Assembly (NCBI GenBank): GCA_050290245.1
Contig: JBNKHH010000070.1
Location: forward strand, 1-64,000
Source: JBNKHH01 sp050290245
Lineage (GTDB): Bacteria > Pseudomonadota > Alphaproteobacteria > Rhodobacterales > Rhodobacteraceae
DNA: 64,000 nt
Direction: 5' to 3'
The notes under the pieces were generated by a model that was not told the DNA's origin, did no database searches, and saw only the letters and a program-made list of their open reading frames with translations. The position numbers and the translations under genes are program-made. Shown one piece after another: positions 7,768-15,951 of the stretch (within the stretch, counting starts at the first letter, position 1; each line of letters opens with the position of its first letter).

Positions 7768-8909
7768 CGGCTGCGCGGCCTGTGGATATGGGCCGATTGC
7801 ACCAGCCCGAAAGCCGCAAGCAACACCAGCATGGCCGAGCCGCCATAGCTGACCAGCGGCAGCGGAACGCCGACCACGGGCGCAAGCCCCATGACCATCG
7901 ACATATTGACTGCAAAGAACAGAAACAGCGTGGCGGCGATCCCAAGGGTCAAAAGCGCGCCGAACCGATCCTTGTTCTGGACTGCGGACAGGATGCAGAA
8001 CAGGATGATCAGCCCGTAAAGCGACAAGAGCGAGAACCCACCGATGAAGCCGAACTCTTCGGCCAGGGTCGTGAAAATGAAGTCCGTGTGTTTCTCGGGC
8101 AGAAAGTTCAGTCGTGATTGCGTGCCCTGCATGAACCCCTTGCCGGCCCAGCCGCCCGAGCCTAGCGCGATCTTCGACTGTGTGATGTGATAGCCCGCGC
8201 CGAGGGGATCGGTGGATGGGTCCAGAAATGTGTCGATCCGGCGGAACTGGTAATCCTTGATCAACTGCCAGTCGGTGCCGCGCGACGCAAAGACCGAATA
8301 GACCAGGCCCACTGCTCCCACGATGACCGCGATGAAGTACCACCACGACACACCGGCGCAGAACATGACGATGCCGCCGCCGGCAACCAAAAGGATCGCG
8401 GTACCCAGGTCAGGCTGTTTCAGGACCAGAGCCGTAGGAAGCAACGTCAGGATCACTGGAACCAGCACCCACTGTGGCTTTGACACCTTCGACAGCGGCA
8501 GCCAGTCGTAATAGGCCGCCAGCATCATCACCGAGGTGATCTTCATCAGCTCCGAGGGTTGCAGGCGTAGCGGCCCGATGTCGATCCAGCGTTGCGCCCC
8601 CATGCCCACGGCGCCGAACAATTCGACCAAGACGAGAAGACCAAGGGTGCCCAGATAGGCCAGGCCGGAGATCGAGCGCCAGAACCAGATCGGCACCATG
8701 CCGATCATCATCATGACAACCATTCCGACTGCGAAACGCTTCATCTGCGGCTCGGCCCAGCGAGACAGATCCCCGCCCGCGACCGAGAACAGCATCAGGA
8801 AGCCAACCGAGGAAACGGCCGTCAAAAGCAACACAAGCGCCCAGTTCGCATAGAAAATCTTGCGAAATCCGGTTGGGACCGTCTGAACCTTGTACTCAAG
8901 ATAGCTCAT
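7764..8909 (-). CDS. rodA: Rod shape-determining peptidoglycan polymerase RodA
   Basis: A 381-aa SEDS-family glycosyltransferase that polymerises lipid II into glycan strands for lateral wall growth, in complex with PBP2. It has about ten hydrophobic segments and the SEDS hallmark stretches (GAQRWIDIG, the PDLGTA block, and EKHTDFIFT followed by LAEEFGF). Its start overlaps the PBP2 stop by 4 bases and its stop overlaps the ghrA start by 4, giving strict translational coupling along the operon. Confidence 0.96.
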   Translation of the reverse strand: MSYLEYKVQTVPTGFRKIFYANWALVLLLTAVSSVGFLMLFSVAGGDLSRWAEPQMKRFAVGMVVMMMIGMVPIWFWRSISGLAYLGTLGLLVLVELFGAVGMGAQRWIDIGPLRLQPSELMKITSVMMLAAYYDWLPLSKVSKPQWVLVPVILTLLPTALVLKQPDLGTAILLVAGGGIVMFCAGVSWWYFIAVIVGAVGLVYSVFASRGTDWQLIKDYQFRRIDTFLDPSTDPLGAGYHITQSKIALGSGGWAGKGFMQGTQSRLNFLPEKHTDFIFTTLAEEFGFIGGFSLLSLYGLIILFCILSAVQNKDRFGALLTLGIAATLFLFFAVNMSMVMGLAPVVGVPLPLVSYGGSAMLVLLAAFGLVQSAHIHRPRSR

Positions 8910-10849
8910 ACCTGGCTAGCCTTGCCATCCGGCGTCAGGCGAGGCCGCAGCACCATTTCCTCGTGCTGGACACGGATACGCTCGCGCTGGTCCTTGGGAT
9001 AGGCTTCCAAGGGCGGCACATCGCCATAAAGCGCATAAAGCAGGATGTCGCGCGCCGGCGGGGCCGCGGCTGTCGAGCCGCCGCCGCCATGCTCGACGAT
9101 CGTGGCCACGGCGTATTTCGGTTTGTCATAAGGCGCGAAACAGACGAACAGCCCGTGGTCGCGCCGCTCCCACGGCAACTGATCGTTGCGCGTCACACCG
9201 CGCGCACGTTCAGCGGCGGTGATGTTGCGCACCTGGCTGGTGCCGGTTTTGCCCGCCATTTCAATCCCGTCCGCCACAATCCGAGACCGACGCGCCGTAC
9301 CGCGCCGCCCGTTCGAAACGCTCCACATGCCGTGGCGCACCATGTCGAGGTGAAGCTTGGACACGTTCATGGGCGGTGCCTCGGCGGCGGGCACTTCGAT
9401 CCCATCCACCGACTTGATCAACCGTGGCACGATCTGGCGACCGGACGCGATCCGCGCCGCCATCACTGCCAGTTGCAGGGGCGACGTCAAGACATCGCCC
9501 TGCCCGATCGCCGTGTTCAGCGTCTCGCCCGGATTCCAGCGTTCACCGCGCACCTGGGCCTTCCACTTGGTCGACGGGATGATGCCCTCGCGTACTGCCG
9601 ACATGGGCAGGTCGTGGTGTACGCCCAGGCCGAATTCGTTGCACAACTCCGCCAGCACATCGACACCGGCCCGCTGCGCCGCCTCGTAGAAATAGACGTC
9701 ACAGGACTGGGTCAGCGCATCGTTCAAGTCGACATGCCCGTGACCGCCGCGCTTCCAACAGTGGAACCGCCGGCCGCCAAGCGACATATAGCCGGGACAG
9801 TATACGGTTTCCTTCGGCCCTATCGCCCCGGCACGCAGCGCGGCCAAACCGGTCATCATCTTGAAGGTCGATCCCGGCGGGTACAGGCCCTGCACTGTCT
9901 TGTTGAACAGTGGCTTATAGATGTTTTCACGCAACTCGCCGTAGTCTTTCGACGAGATCCCGCGCACGAACAGGTTCGGATCGAACGACGGGGCCGAGGC
10001 CATAGCCAGAAGGTCGCCCGTCTCGACGTCGATCACGACCGCTCCGGCGCTTTCACCGGCCAGCCGCGCCTGTGCATAGTTCTGGAGCCCATGATCGATG
10101 GTCAACTGTATGTCGCGACCCGGAGTGAATTCGTCCCGGCTGAGTTCACGCATCACGCGCCCGCCCGCGTTCACCTCGATCCGGCGCGTCCCGGCGCGGC
10201 CCCTCAGATCGGTCTCAAGCTTGGTTTCGACCCCGATTTTGCCAATCTGGAATTTCGGGATCTGCAAAAGCGGGTCGGGGTCTTCGATCTTGGAGAGATC
10301 ATAATCACTGACCGGCCCCACATATCCGACGATATGGGCGAAATCCTCTCCCAGAGGGTACTCCCGCGACAAGCCCACGTCCGGGGTGATGCCCGGCAGC
10401 GCGGGTGCATTGATCGCCACTTCGGCAATGTCATCCCAGGTCAGCTGGTCAGCCAGGGTAATCGGCACAAAGGGACTGCGGCGGTACATCTCTTTCAACG
10501 ACCGCTCAAGGTCGGCTTCGTCCAGATCGACAAGGCGGCGCACCTTGGCGATGGTTTCATCCACATCGCCGGCATCCTCGCGCACGATAATGATGCGGTA
10601 ATTCTGCGCGTTTTGCGCCACCGGCACCCCGTGGCGGTCATAGATGATCCCCCGCGACGGAGGGATCAGGCGCACGTTGATCCGGTTTTCCTCGGCCAGA
10701 AGGCGATAGCTATCGGCCTCTTCGACCTGCATCTGCCGCATTCGGAGACCAAGGACCCCCATGAAACCAAGCTGGATGCCGCCAAGTACGACACCCCGGC
10801 GAGTCAAAAGGCCCGTAGCCTCTTCCGTTTCCTTGGGCGAACGTTTCAT
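8906..10849 (-). CDS. mrdA: Penicillin-binding protein 2 (elongation transpeptidase)
   Basis: A 647-aa class B transpeptidase that cross-links peptidoglycan for rod elongation with RodA. There is an N-terminal membrane anchor (about 22-40), a dimerisation/pedestal region, and a transpeptidase domain with the active Ser in PGSTFK, the SxN-like SCD motif in LTQSCDVYFYE, and KTGTSQ. The length is normal for PBP2. Four-base overlaps join it to mreD upstream and rodA downstream. Confidence 0.96.
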   Translation of the reverse strand: MKRSPKETEEATGLLTRRGVVLGGIQLGFMGVLGLRMRQMQVEEADSYRLLAEENRINVRLIPPSRGIIYDRHGVPVAQNAQNYRIIIVREDAGDVDETIAKVRRLVDLDEADLERSLKEMYRRSPFVPITLADQLTWDDIAEVAINAPALPGITPDVGLSREYPLGEDFAHIVGYVGPVSDYDLSKIEDPDPLLQIPKFQIGKIGVETKLETDLRGRAGTRRIEVNAGGRVMRELSRDEFTPGRDIQLTIDHGLQNYAQARLAGESAGAVVIDVETGDLLAMASAPSFDPNLFVRGISSKDYGELRENIYKPLFNKTVQGLYPPGSTFKMMTGLAALRAGAIGPKETVYCPGYMSLGGRRFHCWKRGGHGHVDLNDALTQSCDVYFYEAAQRAGVDVLAELCNEFGLGVHHDLPMSAVREGIIPSTKWKAQVRGERWNPGETLNTAIGQGDVLTSPLQLAVMAARIASGRQIVPRLIKSVDGIEVPAAEAPPMNVSKLHLDMVRHGMWSVSNGRRGTARRSRIVADGIEMAGKTGTSQVRNITAAERARGVTRNDQLPWERRDHGLFVCFAPYDKPKYAVATIVEHGGGGSTAAAPPARDILLYALYGDVPPLEAYPKDQRERIRVQHEEMVLRPRLTPDGKASQV

Positions 10850-11376
10850 TGCCTCTGACCAATTCCTTCGCTTGCACGCAGTTTTCGCAGGCCGAAAGCG
10901 CGGCCTGCAAGCACCACCACCAGAGGATACGTCAGGATGGTGAAGATCATTCTGATCAAGGTCAATCCAAAGGCTGGCCGTTCAACCGCGAAGACCGACA
11001 AAATCAGCGTGTAGCTGATCATCAATGCAGCGATCAGAGCCGCGATCAAAAGCCACTCAACCAGGAAGGACGTTGCGCGCAACTGGTAGTGCCGCGCTCG
11101 CAGGAACTCGGTCACCAAAACAACCAAGGCCGTCCACAGGCCCGGCGGGCGCATCAAAAGGAAATCCATCAAAAGGAAGATCGCCGCGATCAGAAGAACC
11201 GGCGCAAAATCCGGGCGCATCACGACCCACGAGAGCGCGATCAGCAGCATGACGTCGGGTCCGGGTACTCCCCCCGGTCCTGGGCTGAGCGGCAAAAGCT
11301 GGACAAAGGCCACCACTGCTGCCAGCCCGGCGAACAGCGACCGATAAAACCACAGTTTGCCCGCACGCTCAGCCAT
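10846..11376 (-). CDS. mreD: Rod shape-determining protein MreD
   Basis: A 176-aa small integral membrane protein of the elongasome with about five hydrophobic helices and little sequence outside them. It is identified mainly by size, topology and its position between mreC and mrdA (8-base and 4-base overlaps). MreD links MreB/MreC to the RodA-PBP2 synthase in the inner membrane. Confidence 0.88.
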   Translation of the reverse strand: MAERAGKLWFYRSLFAGLAAVVAFVQLLPLSPGPGGVPGPDVMLLIALSWVVMRPDFAPVLLIAAIFLLMDFLLMRPPGLWTALVVLVTEFLRARHYQLRATSFLVEWLLIAALIAALMISYTLILSVFAVERPAFGLTLIRMIFTILTYPLVVVLAGRAFGLRKLRASEGIGQRQ

Positions 11377-12283
11377 CGGCAGCCACCTCGTCGGGGCCCG
11401 CTTGTTCTTCCGGGACGGGCAGAAGCGGACCGATCAAACCGGCCGGGGTGTCGATCGACTCGTGCGCGCGGCTTCTCAGGACCCGAAGGAACTCCAGCCG
11501 CTCGTAGTCCGCCGCAAGCCTCAGCCGCAGCCGCCCGTCGCGCGCCAGGACCACGCTTCCGACCAGCAGGCCGGCAGGGAAAACGCCGCCATCTCCCGAT
11601 GACACCACGCGGTCACCCGGGCGCACCTCTTCCGGCGCCTCGATGAAATCCAGCACAGGCAGGGCCGAATTGTCACCCGACAGAACAGCACGCTGTCCCG
11701 AGGGCTGGATGGTCACCGGCACCCGGCTGGCTGCGTCCGTCAGCAACAGAACCCGGCTCGACCTCTGGCCCACGCCCGAAATCCGTCCGACGAGCCCCAG
11801 ACCATCGGTCACGGCCCAGCCATCCTTTATGCCATCGCGCACACCGCCCACGTTCAACAGGACCGACTGGCGATAGGGCGAGCCGCTGTCCGACAGGACG
11901 TGTCCCGTGATCACCGTCAGGGCCGGGTCGAGCCGCACCATGTTCAGGTCCAAAAGCTTGGCATTCTCCTGCTCAAGCTGAAGCGCTGCTTCTTTCCAGG
12001 CCTTCATCTGCTGAAGTTCGTCGCGCAATTCGCGGTTCTGGCGCTGAAGCGCGGCATAAGACTGGAAGCCCCGCACCAGGTTCGCCGCCTCGGTGACCGG
12101 CACCAGCGCCCAGTCCATGTTCGGCACCACCCAGTCCACCAATTGGGCGCGAAACCTCTCGGCCCGCGGGCTGTCGATCCGCCACAGGATGAACACCGCG
12201 AACAGGACAAGCACAAGCACCCCGATGGCCAGACGCCGGACGGGGCGGACATAATCTTCACTTGAGCCGTTTTGCCGTGCCAC
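11369..12283 (-). CDS. mreC: Rod shape-determining protein MreC
   Basis: A 304-aa protein with a short basic cytoplasmic start, one transmembrane segment (about 19-36), a coiled coil (about 70-105), and the periplasmic beta-barrel domain of MreC, seen in stretches such as VLSDSGSPYRQSVLLN and GLVGRISGVG. MreC binds and activates PBP2. It follows mreB by 70 bases and overlaps mreD by 8. The C-terminus is a short acidic tail. Confidence 0.95.
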   Translation of the reverse strand: MARQNGSSEDYVRPVRRLAIGVLVLVLFAVFILWRIDSPRAERFRAQLVDWVVPNMDWALVPVTEAANLVRGFQSYAALQRQNRELRDELQQMKAWKEAALQLEQENAKLLDLNMVRLDPALTVITGHVLSDSGSPYRQSVLLNVGGVRDGIKDGWAVTDGLGLVGRISGVGQRSSRVLLLTDAASRVPVTIQPSGQRAVLSGDNSALPVLDFIEAPEEVRPGDRVVSSGDGGVFPAGLLVGSVVLARDGRLRLRLAADYERLEFLRVLRSRAHESIDTPAGLIGPLLPVPEEQAGPDEVAADG

Positions 12284-12353
12284 GTTGTCCTCTGTTCGGA
12301 CCTCCGGACAGGACGCGCAAGCTCGCTTTCAGGACGAGGCCGGCCGCCAGAGG

Positions 12354-13391
12354 TCAGCTGTCGTAATCGATCACATGCCGAAGCTGTTTTTCGTATTCCA
12401 AGGCCTTGCCGGTCCCCATGGCCACGCAGTTCAACGCCTCATCTGCAACGCTGATGGCAAGCCCCGTCTGTTCGCGCAAGGCCAGATCCAACTCACCCAA
12501 CAGCGCACCGCCACCTGTCAGCATCACGCCACGGTCCACGATGTCGGCGGCCAGGTCCGGCGGAGTCGCCTCAAGCGCCGTCATCACAGCTTCACAAATC
12601 TGCTGCACCGGTTCGGCAAGGGCTTCGGCCACCTGGGCCTGGTTGATCTCGGTTTCCTTGGGCACGCCGTTCAGAAGGTCGCGGCCGCGAATTTCCATCG
12701 ACTGGCCGCGGCCGTCGTCGGGCATGCGCGCGGTGCCGATGGTCATCTTGATACGTTCGGCGGTCGAATCGCCGATCAGCAGGTTGTGCTGTCGACGCAG
12801 GTAACTGACGATGGCCTCGTCCATGCGGTCGCCACCGACGCGGACCGAACGGGCGTAAACGATATCACCCAGCGACAGAACAGCGACTTCGGTGGTACCT
12901 CCGCCGATATCGACGACCATGTTGCCCGTCGGATCGGTGATCGGCATGCCCGCCCCGATAGCGGCGGCGATCGGCTCGGCAATCAGACCGGCCTTTTTCG
13001 CACCGGCCGATTCCACCGACTGGCGAATGGCCCGCTTTTCAACAGGGGTCGCGCCGTGGGGGACGCAGACGATCACGCGGGGCTTTGACAGGAACCCGCG
13101 CTTGTGCACCTTGTTGATGAATTCCTTGATCATCGCCTCGGCGACGTCGAAGTCGGCAATCACGCCTTCGCGCATGGGCCGGATCGCCTCGATGCTGCCG
13201 GGCGTGCGCCCAAGCATCAGCTTGGCATCCTCACCGACGGCCAGAACCTTTTTCTGTCCGTCCTTCACATGATACGCCACAACCGATGGCTCGTTCAGGA
13301 TCACGCCCTTGCCTTTGACATAGACAAGAGTGTTAGCCGTCCCCAGGTCGATCGCCATGTCCGTCGAAAACAATCCGCGGAAAAAGGCCAT
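12354..13391 (-). CDS. mreB: Actin-like rod shape-determining protein MreB
   Basis: A 345-aa actin homologue that forms membrane-bound filaments guiding wall synthesis. The start MAFFRGLFS gives an amphipathic membrane-binding N-terminus. Phosphate 1 motif is DLGTANTLVY (about 16-25), phosphate 2 is DIGGGTTEVA, and the adenosine motif is LTGGGALL. It is the first gene of the elongation operon on the minus strand, 217 bases after the GTPase/kinase cluster, and weak Shine-Dalgarno bases (GGGGCAG) precede the ATG. Confidence 0.98.
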   Translation of the reverse strand: MAFFRGLFSTDMAIDLGTANTLVYVKGKGVILNEPSVVAYHVKDGQKKVLAVGEDAKLMLGRTPGSIEAIRPMREGVIADFDVAEAMIKEFINKVHKRGFLSKPRVIVCVPHGATPVEKRAIRQSVESAGAKKAGLIAEPIAAAIGAGMPITDPTGNMVVDIGGGTTEVAVLSLGDIVYARSVRVGGDRMDEAIVSYLRRQHNLLIGDSTAERIKMTIGTARMPDDGRGQSMEIRGRDLLNGVPKETEINQAQVAEALAEPVQQICEAVMTALEATPPDLAADIVDRGVMLTGGGALLGELDLALREQTGLAISVADEALNCVAMGTGKALEYEKQLRHVIDYDS

Positions 13392-13514
13392 GTCTGCTGC
13401 CCCAATTCGTTTTTGGCCCGCGGCACGATTCTGTCCCGCGCATGCCTGTTTTCATATACGCCTGCCAACGGCCACCCGAAAGGGAATCTGACGCATTAAC
13501 CGGCGCAAAACTGC

Positions 13515-13542
13515 CGTAGTTGCACAAACGGCATTAACTACG
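13515..13542. promoter_or_regulatory. Inverted repeat upstream of mreB
   Basis: CGTAGTT (13515-13521) is repeated in inverse as AACTACG (13536-13542) with a 14-base spacer, about 125-150 bases before mreB. The 217-base gap 13392-13608 is the only large break between the kinase/GTPase genes and the elongasome genes, so mreB probably has its own promoter here. No confident -35/-10 pair could be picked. Confidence 0.35.
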
Positions 13543-13608
13543 ACTCTCTATCAAAAGGGTAAAAACGGCACCATTGTGGCCGAAGGGCGAACAATGCGCG
13601 ACGTTATT

Positions 13609-14409
13609 TCACTCCGCGACCAGCTTTTGCCAGCGACCGGCAAGTTTGGCCGCCTGCCCCGGCGCCACGGCAACAAAGGCCGAAACCTCTCCGTGCTCGA
13701 TAAATAGGACCGCAGGCGCAGAAGCGTTGCGAGGAGCTACGATAGTGGCACAGGTGGTCGCGTCGGACGGAAAAAGCTGGTCAAGCTTGCCGAAATAGCC
13801 GTCAAGGAACATTGCAGCCTTTTCGCCCAGGCTTTCGACCACGGCCGCGTCGCCCCCCTGGCCACTGACTTCCTCGCCGTCGATCCTGAGCCAGGCGATG
13901 GCATCGTCGCCCAATGCCTTGACGAACCCGTCCAGGACCTCGACCGGCGAGACCGCCTCTTTCGCGGTTTCAGCCAAACCCCAGGCGCGCGCCAGCACCG
14001 GCGCGGGCACACCCACGTCCGAGCCCAGGGACGCCGAAAGTCGCGTCGCGGAAATCGTCACGTCCTCCGCCACATCGAAAGCCTTCGCCAGGACCGCGCG
14101 CACTGCGGCGACGGCTGGAACCTCGGCATCGGAGAGGGCCTCCCCCACGACCGCCTCGGAGCCCTCAACCGCCGGGGCTGGGGCCAGCAGGGCCTGAAGC
14201 TTCCGGTTCACGACAGCCAGATGCACCACCGGACCGCCCGAAATCGTCAGCGTAATCTGGCGCGGCAGGATCGTCTCGTCGATCTCGGTGACCAGAGCCG
14301 CCAACAGAGCGTCGCTGCCCTGCCCGCGCAGCTTTCGGGCTTCGCCGGGCGTGCGCTCGCGGCTTCGCAGCTTGGTCAGCTTGTCCTCAAGGCGGGCAAA
14401 ATCGCTCAA
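13609..14409 (-). CDS. Unknown 266-aa protein, last gene of the kinase/GTPase cluster
   Basis: I do not recognise this family. The protein is Ala/Val-rich, acidic and apparently soluble, with no signal peptide or membrane segment. The N-terminal 40 residues are charged and helical (LEDKLTKLRSRER). A beta-rich block follows near 50-75 (ITLTISGGPVVHLAVVNRK) and another at the C-terminus (PAVLFIEHGEVSAFVAVAP). It begins 9 bases after the roadblock-like gene, so it is co-transcribed with the GTPases and is probably an accessory or adaptor of that system. Confidence 0.7.
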   Translation of the reverse strand: MSDFARLEDKLTKLRSRERTPGEARKLRGQGSDALLAALVTEIDETILPRQITLTISGGPVVHLAVVNRKLQALLAPAPAVEGSEAVVGEALSDAEVPAVAAVRAVLAKAFDVAEDVTISATRLSASLGSDVGVPAPVLARAWGLAETAKEAVSPVEVLDGFVKALGDDAIAWLRIDGEEVSGQGGDAAVVESLGEKAAMFLDGYFGKLDQLFPSDATTCATIVAPRNASAPAVLFIEHGEVSAFVAVAPGQAAKLAGRWQKLVAE

Positions 14410-14418
14410 GAATACCCT

Positions 14419-14808
14419 CTAGTCCTGCGCCAATATCCTGTCCAACGCCACCCGGCCGCTGTCGACGACAGCGCTCAGATCGGCGTCAGCCGAACACACA
14501 CAGACCAGGGCTTCCGGCGCATCGCCGGACGAACGCAGGAACACCCGGGCTTCCGTTCCGGTCAGCAACATCGCTGTCTCCGCCGGTTCACCCGATGCTT
14601 CGCCGTCCCAGACGGGACCCGCCCCTTCCGCCACGGCCCCGACAAGCGCGATCTGCGCTGCACGGGACAGGGAATCCAGTTCTTCCTGGGCCGGGCGGCC
14701 CGCCGAACTGCTGCACAAAACAAGCTGCGACGACAAATCCGTAAATGCGACCAGGCTACATCCCGGCAGCTCCTCGCGCATGGCGTCCAAAGCCTCGATT
14801 ACGGTCAT
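14419..14808 (-). CDS. Small roadblock/LC7-like protein (putative GTPase partner)
   Basis: A 129-aa protein, taking the ATG at 14808; another ATG lies 9 bases upstream. The N-terminal half (VIEALDAMREELPGCSLVAFTD, shortened here) has the helix-strand-strand order of roadblock/LC7 proteins, with a central hydrophobic helix (LSRAAQIALVGAV), followed by strands near 75-105. Roadblock proteins such as MglB regulate Ras-like or Mgl GTPases. Three GTPase genes lie immediately upstream, which supports such a role. The fold assignment is by eye and needs a profile search. Confidence 0.55.
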   Translation of the reverse strand: MTVIEALDAMREELPGCSLVAFTDLSSQLVLCSSSAGRPAQEELDSLSRAAQIALVGAVAEGAGPVWDGEASGEPAETAMLLTGTEARVFLRSSGDAPEALVCVCSADADLSAVVDSGRVALDRILAQD

Positions 14809-14924
14809 GTCACACAAATCCCCTTACCACACATGGGTCAGCGACCTTAATGCGCGGCCTCCGGCGCGGGTGCAAGCCCCGGCACCGCCTATGGACGGAG
14901 AATCGTTGCCGAAAGATCGGCCAA

Positions 14925-15926
14925 TCAGTCAAGATTTTCGCGTGCACCCAGCGGTCTTGGACGCACCCGCGTCGGCATGACAATGCGCGCGGGCTTCACC
15001 TCGACCTCTTCACCGATGGAATCATCGACATTGACCGGCGCCATTTGCGTGCGCACACGCCGCGACTTCGGCCGGTCGTTCGAACCGCTGTTGACCTCGT
15101 CGACCAGTTCGACCAGCTCGGCCATCAACGCGTCCGCGCCACTTTCGGCCCAGGCCTCCGGATCGTCCTTGGCCTCGATCGCCTTGATCAGCGAGACCGG
15201 CAGGACCGAGCGGAACAGACCCTCGGTCTCTTTCTCGACGCGGCGGATGACACGCATGCGGTCACGTTCGGACAGAAGCTTGTCCATCCGCGTCAGCAGC
15301 AGGATGCTCTTGCGGTAAAGCTCCCGCGGCATCGTCGACCAGACCGCCGCTTCGCTTTGTCGCCAGGCCTGGGTGGCGTGGCTGCACCATATGACGATAT
15401 CGGCGTTGTGAATGACCCTCTGCCAGACCTCGGCCGCCATGTTCGGGTCGGAAATGCCCGGCATGTCGATCAGGTCGCACATATCCAGAAACTTGGCATC
15501 CGAAGAAATACGGATGTGGCTGGTGTCGGCGACCTTCACATCTGTCAGACGTTCAAGGTCGAAGTCGTACTCTTCACCGTCCAGGTCGACGCGATAAGGC
15601 GTGTCGTCGCCGTAGGACAGCCAGACCGGCGGCAGTTGCGTTGCGGTGACGTTGACCGGTAAGGCCGATTTTCCGATCAAAAGGTTCGACAACGTGCTTT
15701 TGCCAGCGCTGAATTCGCCCATCAGAGCAACGCGCGGCCGCTTTTTCTGAGGCACTGGAGGGGCCGGTGGAGCCACCTCGGCGACCGGCTCGGCGACGGG
15801 TTGGACAACGGGTTTCGCTGCGCGCTCCGCCATGGCCTCACCCAGGTTCAACGGCCGTGAAGACGTCATCCGGATCGGCTCTTCTTCAGACTCATTGCGA
15901 GGCGCAAAATTCTCAAAACCGCTCAT
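14925..15926 (-). CDS. Dynamin-like GTPase (333 aa)
   Basis: Residues 1-60 are a Pro/Ala-rich, disordered-looking leader. The GTPase domain follows: G1 GEFSAGKS at 70-77, a Thr in VTATQLPP as possible G2, G3 DMPG at 154-157, and G4 TRMD at 212-215 (instead of TKxD). The C-terminal 70 residues are basic and low complexity. It lacks the long helical stalk of full dynamins and resembles the 433-aa GTPase of the same cluster in the block between G3 and G4. The ATG at 15926 is preceded by GAGAG; a start 36 bases earlier would overlap the neighbour's stop. It follows the 687-aa gene by 25 bases. Confidence 0.82.
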   Translation of the reverse strand: MSGFENFAPRNESEEEPIRMTSSRPLNLGEAMAERAAKPVVQPVAEPVAEVAPPAPPVPQKKRPRVALMGEFSAGKSTLSNLLIGKSALPVNVTATQLPPVWLSYGDDTPYRVDLDGEEYDFDLERLTDVKVADTSHIRISSDAKFLDMCDLIDMPGISDPNMAAEVWQRVIHNADIVIWCSHATQAWRQSEAAVWSTMPRELYRKSILLLTRMDKLLSERDRMRVIRRVEKETEGLFRSVLPVSLIKAIEAKDDPEAWAESGADALMAELVELVDEVNSGSNDRPKSRRVRTQMAPVNVDDSIGEEVEVKPARIVMPTRVRPRPLGARENLD

Positions 15927-15951
15927 AACTCTCGTATCCCAATCCGTCCGG

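Noticed and set aside
8873..10858. A 661-codon open frame on the plus strand
   Set aside because: It is exactly antisense to mrdA, whose PBP2 motifs are unmistakable. High GC with biased third positions leaves antisense frames open; the translated product is Arg/His-rich with no domain.
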